From a virus, in the IMG/VR virus record IMGVR_UViG_3300042934_001340, positions 1 through 45,472 of that record: a DNA stretch of 45,472 bases; one strand, given 5' to 3'. Below the pieces are notes generated by a model. The model had not been told where the DNA came from, ran no database searches, and worked only from the letters and a program-made list of their open reading frames with translations. Within the stretch, counting starts at the first letter, position 1; each line of letters opens with the position of its first letter. This document shows positions 15,930 to 23,047 of the stretch, one piece after another. A program made the position numbers and the translations under genes.

Positions 15930-17411
15930 ATGGTTCAAAACAGTTACTGGGAAGAAGGGTCAAAGCATCAATGGCTCTTTTGTGCCAATGATAATAGTTC
16001 ATTGGATAAGCTACAGGAAAAAGTTAATATTGACACGATACAGTATGCTGCAAATGATGAGCCAGTTAACTTGGGGATTAGAAGAGTAAATGGAAGAGTT
16101 TACTCTGGAAATTATGTTGGTTTGTGCAGACTGAAATGTGTAAATGGGAAAAATCTGTTATCTTATGATGGACGGGAAGTGATTTTGAGAATAGAACCAC
16201 GTTTTCCTGTTTCTGTTGTAGATATGCTCAATGCTTTAAGAGATGATGACGAGTTCGAACGATATCTGGCACCTCAAACAACTAGAATAGACACAGTTGA
16301 AAAAGAAATTGAAGATCTGAAAAACAACGAATTGTTTTACTTCTTTGACGGTGAAGATCCGATTTTTGTTGAAGATAACATAGCACTGAATAGTAGCATT
16401 ATTACAGCAAGTGTGTTCTTAAGCTTGTTGAAAGACCTTTGCAGCAGACCTCTTATGGGTAAAATGGTTATCAAAGAAGAAAATTTAGTTGGCAAGGCTA
16501 AAGGAAAAATTCTGTTCAAGAATAATATTCGAAACAATACACTTCGTGGGCGAAATGATCGTCTCTATTGTAGATATTTGCAATACTCTGAAGATATTCT
16601 CGAAAACCAGGTTCTTAAGGCGGCATTACATAAAGCAACATTGTTTCTTAATAGGTACTTTGGTTCTGCAAGTGGAAATAGTAATTCATTTCGTGAAATG
16701 ACAGCGTATTGCCAAAATGCATTACGGCATTTAACTTATACAAAAATTCTGCGTCAGGATCTGATTAAAATAAAGACAACAGGGTGTTATGTATACTATA
16801 AGCCTGTTATTAATGCTGCCAAAATGGTTTTGAATGAGATTACATTGGGTGCAAATGGTGATTCGAAATTTACATGTTATGTTATTCCATATGCCGTATC
16901 AATGGATAAACTCTTTGAAATGTATGTTAGAACATATTTAAAACAAGCCGGTATTAAGTCCTATTTGTCATCAGAGGAGGGACTTCATATGCTCAAATAT
17001 GATTACAAATCAAAGGTTTTGGAGCAGAGTGATAATTTGTATTCGAATTATATTAATGGAAATGTTAAACCGGATATTATTATTCATGATACAAAGAAAA
17101 ATAAATATGTTGTGTTTGATGTTAAATATAAAAATATTCAGAACCGCGGATATTCAAGAGCCGATAGATTACAGATTTTGGCATATGCTCTTATGTACGA
17201 TTGTGATAATGTTGGAATTGTGTTCCCTTCGCTAACAGGTGTGGAAAATGAATATTATGCTGGAAATGCAATTCAAAGCATTGAGAACCGAGAAAGATAC
17301 TATAACCAGTTAGAATTTTCTATAGATACAAATTGGCATTGCATTATAAAATCCAAAGATGGTCAAGAAGAAATTCCTCTTATTGATTATATCAAAAAAT
17401 TACTTGTTTAG
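15930..17411 (+). CDS. McrC-like nuclease subunit
   Basis: 493 residues. The N-terminal half contains the McrC-type layout with LRIEPRFPVSVVDML and a helical region. The C-terminal third has a PD-(D/E)XK core: KPDIII (about 380-385) followed by YVVFDVKYKN (about 394-403), giving the D...DxK catalytic set. It should be the DNA-cutting partner of the McrB-like NTPase, acting after methylation status or sequence is read. It starts 19 bases after the previous stop with GGAGATG before the ATG. It is followed by a good terminator, so it closes the operon. Confidence 0.88.
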   Translation: MVQNSYWEEGSKHQWLFCANDNSSLDKLQEKVNIDTIQYAANDEPVNLGIRRVNGRVYSGNYVGLCRLKCVNGKNLLSYDGREVILRIEPRFPVSVVDMLNALRDDDEFERYLAPQTTRIDTVEKEIEDLKNNELFYFFDGEDPIFVEDNIALNSSIITASVFLSLLKDLCSRPLMGKMVIKEENLVGKAKGKILFKNNIRNNTLRGRNDRLYCRYLQYSEDILENQVLKAALHKATLFLNRYFGSASGNSNSFREMTAYCQNALRHLTYTKILRQDLIKIKTTGCYVYYKPVINAAKMVLNEITLGANGDSKFTCYVIPYAVSMDKLFEMYVRTYLKQAGIKSYLSSEEGLHMLKYDYKSKVLEQSDNLYSNYINGNVKPDIIIHDTKKNKYVVFDVKYKNIQNRGYSRADRLQILAYALMYDCDNVGIVFPSLTGVENEYYAGNAIQSIENRERYYNQLEFSIDTNWHCIIKSKDGQEEIPLIDYIKKLLV

Positions 17412-17864
17412 AGCAAGATACCAGGCCGGATAAATGGAAATCTCCGATGCTAAGGTAGAACACATTTGGGTGGATGACTTGCCGTGGTGACCTTGATTGT
17501 GATCTGAACAATTTTAAAATCTTTTAGGTGACGGGATGCTTGGGTAATACCTTATTTAGCTTATGTTTTGTGCAACCTTTTTCATTGCCTAACAGAGGAA
17601 TAGGATATTAACGATATCCCTTTCTTCTGTTAGGTCTTTTTGTATATGCTATATTGTGCCATAAAAATATGAATGTTGTGGGAATTGAAGTAAGACTCTT
17701 GATAAGTCCATTTATAGATTTACTTTAGAATGGTATATGATTGCCACATTTCTATGTTATTAAATATTATTATTTTTGTGTAATTTTTCCAGTATGGATA
17801 TCATACTGTCTTTTGAATCTTATAAGGCAATATTTGCTAAAATCCCAAGTATAATATCCAAAAA
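17412..17864. other. intergenic region after the RM operon
   Basis: About 450 bases with no convincing gene on either strand. It holds the terminator at 17588-17640 and a 7-bp stem CAGTATG/CATACTG with loop GATAT (17790-17808), followed on the plus strand by TCTTTTG, a possible weak terminator. Nothing else stands out. Confidence 0.6.
17588..17640 (+). terminator. terminator of the RM operon
   Basis: CCTAACAGA (17588-17596) pairs perfectly with TCTGTTAGG (17626-17634). An inner GGATAT/ATATCC helix lies within, and TCTTTTTG follows. It is about 175 bases after the McrC-like stop. Confidence 0.8.
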
Positions 17865-18083
17865 TTACTCAAATAAATCATCCATTAATTTCTTAATTCT
17901 TTCTTTTCGGTTAAGAGTTTCATCCGAATCTATTTCAATTTTTCCGTCTTCATAAATAAGAATGCAGCTTCCTTCGTGAGCTTCCTCTGGGATAAGGCCC
18001 TTTTCAATATCAACCATTGTTCGATCACTCTGTTCACAAACAGCGTATATGCCTTCAAATCTGTCTATAATTAATCGCTTCAT
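17865..18083 (-). CDS. DUF3006 domain protein
   Basis: 72 residues from the ATG at 18083, which has AGGAG upstream; an earlier in-frame ATG at 18125 would overlap the preceding gene and lacks a site. The pattern KRLIIDRFEGIYAVCE, then a proline-containing EEAHEG turn, and a C-terminal RKERIKKLMDDLF match DUF3006. DUF3006 proteins are commonly encoded directly beside ComEC-like metallo-hydrolases, as here with a seven-base gap. Their role is unknown. Confidence 0.85.
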   Translation of the reverse strand: MKRLIIDRFEGIYAVCEQSDRTMVDIEKGLIPEEAHEGSCILIYEDGKIEIDSDETLNRKERIKKLMDDLFE

Positions 18084-18090
18084 ATGGCTC

Positions 18091-19134
18091 CTATTCTGGG
18101 GGATGGCACTTTTTACAAGGTTCATACCCCTTTGCTTTTGCTTCTTTCAAGGTCGTTTTTATTTTACTCTGATTCAGCATGGAACATGTGGCTTTATGAT
18201 ACTTCGTTCCGGTCTCAGTGATATAAACTATTGTTTTATTGTTAGCAGAAGTTGAGGTGTCTTTGCTGTCATTAAATTTTGTGGCAGTTGCATTAAATTT
18301 AATATTTGTACCGGTACTAGTAGCAACAATTGTACTGTTTTCATCTGTTCTATAAGTAGTAATTTTACTATTTGCCAACAAGCTTATTGTGTTTTCTCCG
18401 GGATGCCCATAACTATTCTTTCCGACAGAAATAACTGCATATTTTGGACTAATTGCTTTAAGCAGTTCTTTTGTGGTACTTGTATCGGAGCCATGGTGGC
18501 CACACATATACACGTCTGCTTTTAAACTTATCTTATTTTTCAGTATGTCATTAATGGCTTTGGTTTCATTATCCCCTATAAAGATAAAAGTGTTCTTACC
18601 ATTTGTTAATTTGATTCCTACGGAATAGTTATTAAGATTATCTCCATAATCATAACTGTTTGGCGCGATAATTGTGAATTTAGCCTTGCCAATTGCATAT
18701 TTTGTTCCAACAACCGGTTTCGTTATTTTTAGTCCTTTATTTTTGATTGCCTTTAATAAATCTTCATAAGTTTCAGTTGTATTGGATATGGCTGGTGCTA
18801 TTACTTTTCCTATGTCAAAAGTTTTAATAACATCGTCCATACCACCGATGTGGTCAGCATGGGGATGGGTGCAGATAACGTAATCAAGCTTCTTTATCTT
18901 CTTATTTTCTAAATAGTCTACTATATTATCACCATCGCCATTATTTCCAGCATCGATTAACATATATTTTCCATCGGATTGAATAAGGACGCAATCAGAT
19001 TCACCAACATCAATATAGTTTACATACATTTTGTAATATTTAGTTGCTGCATTAGTCTGCTGAGCACCAGATAGGGATACTAGAATTGACACTAAAAGAA
19101 GATAACATAGTATTCTTTTTATTCGAATTTTCAC
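18091..19134 (-). CDS. secreted ComEC-like metallo-beta-lactamase-fold hydrolase
   Basis: 347 residues from GTG 19134, chosen because AGGGGG lies nine bases before it; a TTG at 19143 directly abuts that site. A signal peptide is visible: basic KIRIKR, a hydrophobic core LCYLLLVSILVSLSG, and AQQTNAA as a cleavage region. The metallo-beta-lactamase fold follows: YIDVGESDC, the metal motif THPHADHIGG, IFIGDNE, and CGHHGSDTST with GHPG. The last about 45 residues (VYITETGTKYHKATCSML to CKKCHPP) are an Ada-like or competence-nuclease-type metal-binding tail with paired cysteines. ComEC-type hydrolases are thought to degrade nucleic acid or nucleotides; extracellular action is inferred. It forms an operon with DUF3006. 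Confidence 0.85.
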   Translation of the reverse strand: MKIRIKRILCYLLLVSILVSLSGAQQTNAATKYYKMYVNYIDVGESDCVLIQSDGKYMLIDAGNNGDGDNIVDYLENKKIKKLDYVICTHPHADHIGGMDDVIKTFDIGKVIAPAISNTTETYEDLLKAIKNKGLKITKPVVGTKYAIGKAKFTIIAPNSYDYGDNLNNYSVGIKLTNGKNTFIFIGDNETKAINDILKNKISLKADVYMCGHHGSDTSTTKELLKAISPKYAVISVGKNSYGHPGENTISLLANSKITTYRTDENSTIVATSTGTNIKFNATATKFNDSKDTSTSANNKTIVYITETGTKYHKATCSMLNQSKIKTTLKEAKAKGYEPCKKCHPPE

Positions 19135-19165
19135 AATAAACAACCCCCTAATATAATCTATTGCA

Positions 19166-19194
19166 ATTATAATTTTTTATAGAACAATTGTAAA
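19166..19194 (-). promoter_or_regulatory. promoter of the metallo-hydrolase operon
   Basis: On the minus strand TTTACA (19194-19189) and TATAAT (19171-19166) are separated by exactly 17 bases, about 30 bases before the GTG start. It is a near-consensus sigma-A promoter. Confidence 0.75.
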
Positions 19195-19262
19195 TACCAC
19201 TTTGTAGATTACTAACAATTTGCTAACAATTGAACAAAATACATATAATAAAATGTAAAATA

Positions 19263-19291
19263 TTGACAAGTATATAATCAAGTGATACAAT
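19263..19291 (+). promoter_or_regulatory. strong sigma-A promoter of the phage XRE gene
   Basis: TTGACA (19263-19268), a 17-base spacer and TACAAT (19286-19291), 45 bases before the ATG at 19337. Perfect -35 and five of six in the -10. Confidence 0.8.
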
Positions 19292-19305
19292 ATAAACATA
19301 AAAGC

Positions 19306-19320
19306 TTACATATTATGTAA
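19306..19320. promoter_or_regulatory. 15-bp palindrome, likely autoregulatory operator
   Basis: TTACATA-T-TATGTAA is a perfect inverted repeat about 15 bases after the -10 box, ending just before the AAGGTGGA ribosome binding site. A roadblock operator for the XRE protein itself is inferred. A single TTACATA half-site recurs at 19859-19865 before the next gene. Confidence 0.5.
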
Positions 19321-19336
19321 AAGGTGGATTAAATAC

Positions 19337-19747
19337 ATGATGAATATATTAGTGCCAAATGAATGTCACGTTTCGTTTGGAGAATATGTAAAAGCACGCA
19401 GAGAGGCGCTCGGCAAGTCGATACGTGGACTAGCTTTGGAACTGGATATGACACCGGCATATCTGAGCGATATTGAAAAAGGAAACCGCTATGCTCCGGA
19501 GAAATATCTCGAAAAAATGACAGAGGTATTGTGTATCGAAGGGGATGCTTCCTATTACTTCTACGATCTTGCAGGTAAAAGCAGAAATAATATTTATCCG
19601 GATTTGGTAGAGTATATAGGTAAGACGGAGATTGCTCGTGTGGCATTGCGAAGAGCACGAGATCTGAATATCTCTAATACTCAGTGGCAGGATTTTATTG
19701 ATCAAATTTGTGGTATTAAGAAGATGCAAGAGGAGGGGTGCCATTGA
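19337..19747 (+). CDS. XRE-family regulator, candidate phage repressor
   Basis: 136 residues. Residues about 13-70 form the helix-turn-helix domain: FGEYVKARREALGKSIRGLA, then MTPAYLSDIEKGNRYAPEKY as the recognition region. The C-terminal part is helical with no LexA-like peptidase motif. AAGGTGGA precedes tandem ATGs at 19337 and 19340. It is the first gene of the rightward phage block, with a strong promoter and a palindrome in its leader and a terminator 60 bases after its stop. It is therefore a monocistronic, self-regulated unit. It could be the lysogeny repressor or an activator of early genes. Confidence 0.82.
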   Translation: MMNILVPNECHVSFGEYVKARREALGKSIRGLALELDMTPAYLSDIEKGNRYAPEKYLEKMTEVLCIEGDASYYFYDLAGKSRNNIYPDLVEYIGKTEIARVALRRARDLNISNTQWQDFIDQICGIKKMQEEGCH

Positions 19748-19807
19748 ATCACCAACCAATGACAAAAGCTAAAAGATAATAACTGTACAGATATAAAAGC
19801 AGATTAC

Positions 19808-19836
19808 GCAGGATGAAATTGTCCTGCTATTTTATT
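19808..19836 (+). terminator. terminator after the XRE gene
   Basis: GCAGGA (19808-19813) pairs with TCCTGC (19822-19827) over an eight-base loop and is followed by TATTTTATT. It is a short but clean hairpin. Confidence 0.6.
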
Positions 19837-19891
19837 CTCATGGTGTTAACAAACTTGCTTACATAGGGACTACTAAAAGGAGAGATTGTAA

Positions 19892-20074
19892 ATGCATGAT
19901 ATAAAGTTTCCTATTGTAATAACCTGCCCTTGGTGTGGGACAGGAAAGACATTTGCAGATAAGCCGGCTGACATTAAGGTATCATGCCGGTGCCATGAAT
20001 GCGGTAAGATTTATCATATTAATTTTAATACCCAGAGGGCAGTGAAAGCAAAAGCAAATTCCAAAAATAAATAA
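19892..20074 (+). CDS. small zinc-ribbon protein
   Basis: 60 residues. Two CxxC pairs are visible, TCPWCGTGK near residues 11-19 and CRCHECGKIYH near residues 32-42, the layout of a single zinc ribbon, followed by a lysine-rich tail. AAGGAGAG lies before the ATG. Such small phage proteins often bind nucleic acid or RNA polymerase; no specific role can be assigned. It is the first gene downstream of the XRE terminator and is followed by the structured leader region. Confidence 0.75.
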   Translation: MHDIKFPIVITCPWCGTGKTFADKPADIKVSCRCHECGKIYHINFNTQRAVKAKANSKNK

Positions 20075-20104
20075 TAGAGCATGAATTACCGACTGAGTCA
20101 ATAG

Positions 20105-20180
20105 GGGCATATATCGCTTGGTACAACCTTCTACGCAAGGACGCCGCTCACGATTCTCCCGTAGAATATGCGATATAGAA
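20105..20180 (+). ncRNA. candidate structured leader RNA
   Basis: Two nested helices: TATATCGC (20110-20117) with GCGATATA (20170-20177), and inside it TTCTACG (20129-20135) with CGTAGAA (20160-20166), enclosing a G+C-richer apical loop. No gene overlaps it, and the terminator hairpin follows within 15 bases. CTTGG (20117-20121) could alternatively pair with CCAAG (20189-20193), overlapping the terminator base. It is not a family I recognise. It could be the aptamer-like part of a cis-regulatory element or an independent small RNA. Confidence 0.45.
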
Positions 20181-20190
20181 GCCACCACCC

Positions 20191-20238
20191 AAGACCGGGG
20201 TAACGCTGGAAACAGTGTTGCCTAGGTCTTATTTTTTT
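20191..20238 (+). terminator. strong terminator hairpin with GAAA tetraloop
   Basis: AAGACC (20191-20196) pairs with GGTCTT (20225-20230), and inside it GGTAACGCTG pairs with CAGTGTTGCC (two G-T wobbles) across a GAAA loop. Seven T residues follow. It lies 64 bases before the sigma-like gene, so it would end upstream transcription unless anti-terminated. Confidence 0.8.
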
Positions 20239-20251
20239 GCGCCTTTTTTCA

Positions 20252-20298
20252 GGTATCTCCTGTTTCCGGCTTGTCCGGCAGTAAAGAAAGGAGATACC
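20252..20298 (+). promoter_or_regulatory. hairpin sequestering the ribosome binding site
   Basis: GGTATCTCCT (20252-20261) is perfectly complementary to AGGAGATACC (20289-20298), which contains the ribosome binding site of the gene starting at 20302. A CCGG/CCGG pair (20266-20269 with 20275-20278) extends the helix internally. In this fold the site would be closed to ribosomes. Confidence 0.65.
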
Positions 20299-20301
20299 AG
20301 T

Positions 20302-20745
20302 ATGAAAATTAGGTACACATCAGTAACAGGACAAACTCATGAAATTGAGGTTTCAGAGGAGTGGGGAGAAATCATCCTCGAACTTGACCGGAAGGAATAT
20401 AACGTCAACCGGAAAGAAACCCGCCGTCATACTTCACTTGATGGTTATGACTATATCGATGGACAAGCAGATACCAATCCTCACTTATCTCGTGATGCTT
20501 TTGAGTTTAGAAACAGTATCTGCTCTGAAAGTGCTGAGATTGCTGCTGACTTAGAGAGTAAATACACAAGGCAGCATATCCGGAATACAGTGGACAGGCT
20601 GAAGCCGAAACAACGGGATCTTATCATTAACATTTATTATAACGGAGTATCCGTAAATGAATATGCAAAACGGGAGGGAGTGGATCATTCTGCAATATCT
20701 CACCGGTTACATACAGCTTATAAAGATTTGAAAAAACTTTTGTAA
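20302..20745 (+). CDS. sigma-70-like phage regulator
   Basis: 147 residues from ATG 20302, preceded by AAAGGAGAT; an upstream in-frame ATG at 20215 lies inside the terminator and is rejected. The N-terminal part is a small strand-rich region (IRYTSVTGQTHEIEVS). The C-terminal 60 residues are a sigma region 4-like helix-turn-helix: LKPKQRDLIINIYYNGVSVN, then YAKREGVDHSAISHRLHTAY. It probably redirects RNA polymerase or regulates early phage genes. Its ribosome binding site can be hidden in a hairpin. Confidence 0.8.
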   Translation: MKIRYTSVTGQTHEIEVSEEWGEIILELDRKEYNVNRKETRRHTSLDGYDYIDGQADTNPHLSRDAFEFRNSICSESAEIAADLESKYTRQHIRNTVDRLKPKQRDLIINIYYNGVSVNEYAKREGVDHSAISHRLHTAYKDLKKLL

Positions 20746-20826
20746 ATATCCTCACATCCTTTTCAGTCCGTGGCTGTTTAATGAAGGCAATATGAAATGA
20801 AGCCTTTGGAAAGGAAGGTACAACAT

Positions 20827-21030
20827 ATGAGACACACATTGCAGATCAGTGTTTCAAAAGAAACGCCGGGTGGTGGGATTATCAGCTGTCGTCATGTAAC
20901 AGTCAGAGAAAAGCTCCTACGCTTTCTTCTGGGTAAAAGGCAACGATTAACCGTCATCGTTCCAGGTGATAGCGTGGAATCGGTATCCATCAATGAGGTA
21001 GGTGGGAAAGGAGGCAAAGAGCATGAGTAA
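20827..21030 (+). CDS. small phage protein, unknown function
   Basis: 67 residues from ATG 20827, which has GGAAGG seven bases upstream; an in-frame ATG at 20797 has no site. A strand-rich, basic protein (REKLLRFLLGKRQRLTVIVPGD in the middle) with a glycine-rich tail. I do not recognise a family. It overlaps the next gene by eight bases and lies in the early phage operon. Confidence 0.65.
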   Translation: MRHTLQISVSKETPGGGIISCRHVTVREKLLRFLLGKRQRLTVIVPGDSVESVSINEVGGKGGKEHE

Positions 21031-21346
21031 AGTTAGTTTGTTATTGGATGTGGTCACTGAACTTAAGAAGTTGGCTGGGAGCCTGCAGACATTGGCAGAA
21101 ACTTTGGATACCAATGTATCAGCGGGTGAGGCACAGAAAGAAACACCAGCTCAGGTAACTGATACAAAGACTGCTGAGAAAAAAATTACACTTGAACAGG
21201 TCAGAGCGGTGCTGGCAGAGAAATCACATGACGGTTTTACAGCAGAGATCAGAACACTGCTTGAAAAGTATGGGGCAGATAAGCTGAGTAAGATCGCCCC
21301 GGCAAACTATGCTGCACTTTTAGCGGATGCGGAGGAATTGAAATGA
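21023..21346 (+). CDS. early phage protein, unknown function
   Basis: 107 residues from ATG 21023, following AAAGGAGG at good spacing; a GTG at 21002 is rejected. The N-terminal 35 residues look like an amphipathic helix (LLLDVVTELKKLAGSLQTLA). A flexible linker rich in T, E and K follows, and then a helical C-terminal domain from about residue 54 (ITLEQVRAVLAEKS). This layout, placed directly before DUF2800 and DUF2815, recurs in clostridial phages and may be a recombination or replication accessory. Its stop overlaps the DUF2800 start by four bases. Confidence 0.7.
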   Translation: MSKVSLLLDVVTELKKLAGSLQTLAETLDTNVSAGEAQKETPAQVTDTKTAEKKITLEQVRAVLAEKSHDGFTAEIRTLLEKYGADKLSKIAPANYAALLADAEELK

Positions 21347-22467
21347 GCACCCATGCAATCTTATCAGCATCCTCCGCCCATCGCTGGATGGTATGCACAC
21401 CATCAGCCAGATTGGAACAGGAGTTTAAGGATACTGCCAGTAAAGCAGCAGAAGAAGGCTCCGCTGCTCACGCCCTTGCGGAACACAAGTTGAGGAAAGC
21501 CCTGAAGATGCGCTCCAAGAAACCAGTATCAGAGTATGACTGTGATGAGATGGATGCACTTACGGATGATTATGTAAGCTTTATTCTGGAGCAGCTTTCC
21601 AAGGTTAAACTACAATGCCCGGACCCTCTTGTTCTTATTGAACAGAAATTGAACTTCTCAAATTATGTACCCGATGGCTTTGGTACCGGGGACTGCCTAA
21701 TTATAGCTGATGGTACTATGCACATCATCGATTTCAAATATGGACAGGGAATTCTGGTTGAAGCTGAGGAAAATCCACAGATGAAGCTGTATGCTCTTGG
21801 TGCACTGGAGTATTTCGATGACATCTATGACATCGATAATGTGTCCATGATCATATTCCAGCCAAGACGGGAGAATGTAAGCACATTCACGGTGCCAAAG
21901 GAAGCACTTTATCTGTGGGCGACAAAAGTACTGGTACCCACGGCCAAGATTGCCTTTGAAGGTGGCGGAGAATTTGTACCGGGTGAGCACTGCCAGTTCT
22001 GTCGTGCGCAGGTTAAATGCCGGGCAAGAGCGGAAGCAAAGCTAAAGCTTGCAGCTTTTGAGTTCGAATTACCACCCCTGCTTTCAGATGAGGAGATAGC
22101 CGAAATTCTCGAAAAACTGGATGATTTGGTTTCATGGGCTAACACAATAAAGGATTATGCTCTGGCAACAGCAATTGAAGGAAAGGAATGGCCAGGTTAC
22201 AAACTGGTGGAGGGACGTTCAAATCGCAGATATACCGATGAGGAAGCGGTAGCAGCGTCACTGAAGGCAGCAGGGTATCGTGATATTTACCGGCAGATAC
22301 TTATCACCATCACCGAGGCAGAGAAGCTACTTGGAAAGAAGAAGTTCAATGAAGTCCTTGGAGACTACATCATCAAACCACAAGGACGTCCGACCCTTGT
22401 GTCTGTCAGTGATAAGCGGCCGGCAATGAACCTATCGGCAAATCAGGATTTTAAGGAGGAAATATAA
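21343..22467 (+). CDS. DUF2800 Fe-S RecB/Cas4-like nuclease
   Basis: 374 residues. Core PD-(D/E)XK motifs: GTGDCLII and HIIDFKYG (D and K of the active site, about residues 118-134), then QMKLYALGAL, the QxxxY motif, near residue 146. A cysteine at residue 18 (MVCTPS) and the later HCQFCRAQVKC cluster give the CxxCxxxxxC arrangement of AddB/Cas4-type iron-sulphur nucleases. It probably resects DNA ends for phage recombination or replication together with the DUF2815 protein encoded one base downstream. The ATG overlaps the previous stop (ATGA). Confidence 0.85.
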   Translation: MSTHAILSASSAHRWMVCTPSARLEQEFKDTASKAAEEGSAAHALAEHKLRKALKMRSKKPVSEYDCDEMDALTDDYVSFILEQLSKVKLQCPDPLVLIEQKLNFSNYVPDGFGTGDCLIIADGTMHIIDFKYGQGILVEAEENPQMKLYALGALEYFDDIYDIDNVSMIIFQPRRENVSTFTVPKEALYLWATKVLVPTAKIAFEGGGEFVPGEHCQFCRAQVKCRARAEAKLKLAAFEFELPPLLSDEEIAEILEKLDDLVSWANTIKDYALATAIEGKEWPGYKLVEGRSNRRYTDEEAVAASLKAAGYRDIYRQILITITEAEKLLGKKKFNEVLGDYIIKPQGRPTLVSVSDKRPAMNLSANQDFKEEI

Positions 22468-22468
22468 A

Positions 22469-23047
22469 ATGTCAAATACAGCAAACAGTGTAAATCATAA
22501 TGAAAGCAAAAACCCTACAAAGGTTGTAACAGGTGTAGTTCGTCTTAGTTATGCAAATGTGTGGGAACCAAAAAGCATTAATGGAAATGCAGAAAAATAC
22601 AGTGTCAGTCTGATCATCCCCAAAAGTGATAAAAAGACGATTGCGGCTATTAATGCAGCAGTAAATGAAGCAATTGAAGAAGGAAAAGGTAAATTTGGTG
22701 GTAAGGTTCCAAATAAGGCTGCATTAAAACTTCCTCTCCGTGATGGGGACATTGACCGTCCCGATGATGAAGCTTATGCAGACAGCTTCTTTGTCAATGC
22801 AAATTCCAACACAGCACCGCAGATTGTAGATCGACAGGTACAACCTATATTGGATCGTTCAGAAGTCTATTCCGGTGTTTATGCAAGGGTATCAATTAAC
22901 TTTTATGCATTTAACTCAAACGGAAATAAGGGCATAGCCTGCGGCTTAGGTAACATTCAGAAGATAAAGGACGGAGAACCGTTAGGTGGTCGTTCTAACG
23001 CAGAGGATGACTTTGCTACTGATGTGGATGATGATTTCTTATCATGA
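22469..23047 (+). CDS. DUF2815 ssDNA-binding-like protein
   Basis: 192 residues. It has the layout of DUF2815: VTGVVRLSYANVWEPKSING, then YSVSLIIPK, a helix KKTIAAINAAVNEAIEEGK, and a strand-rich second half with YARVSINFYAFNSNGNKGI. It ends in an acidic tail (EDDFATDVDDDFLS), as single-strand binding proteins do. The family is predicted to be an OB-fold DNA-binding protein. AAGGAGG precedes the ATG. It overlaps the polymerase start by four bases. Confidence 0.85.
   Translation: MSNTANSVNHNESKNPTKVVTGVVRLSYANVWEPKSINGNAEKYSVSLIIPKSDKKTIAAINAAVNEAIEEGKGKFGGKVPNKAALKLPLRDGDIDRPDDEAYADSFFVNANSNTAPQIVDRQVQPILDRSEVYSGVYARVSINFYAFNSNGNKGIACGLGNIQKIKDGEPLGGRSNAEDDFATDVDDDFLS

Noticed and set aside
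20215-20301. Earlier start for the sigma-like gene
   Set aside because: It lies inside the terminator stem and has no ribosome binding site; the extra 29 residues look non-protein-like.
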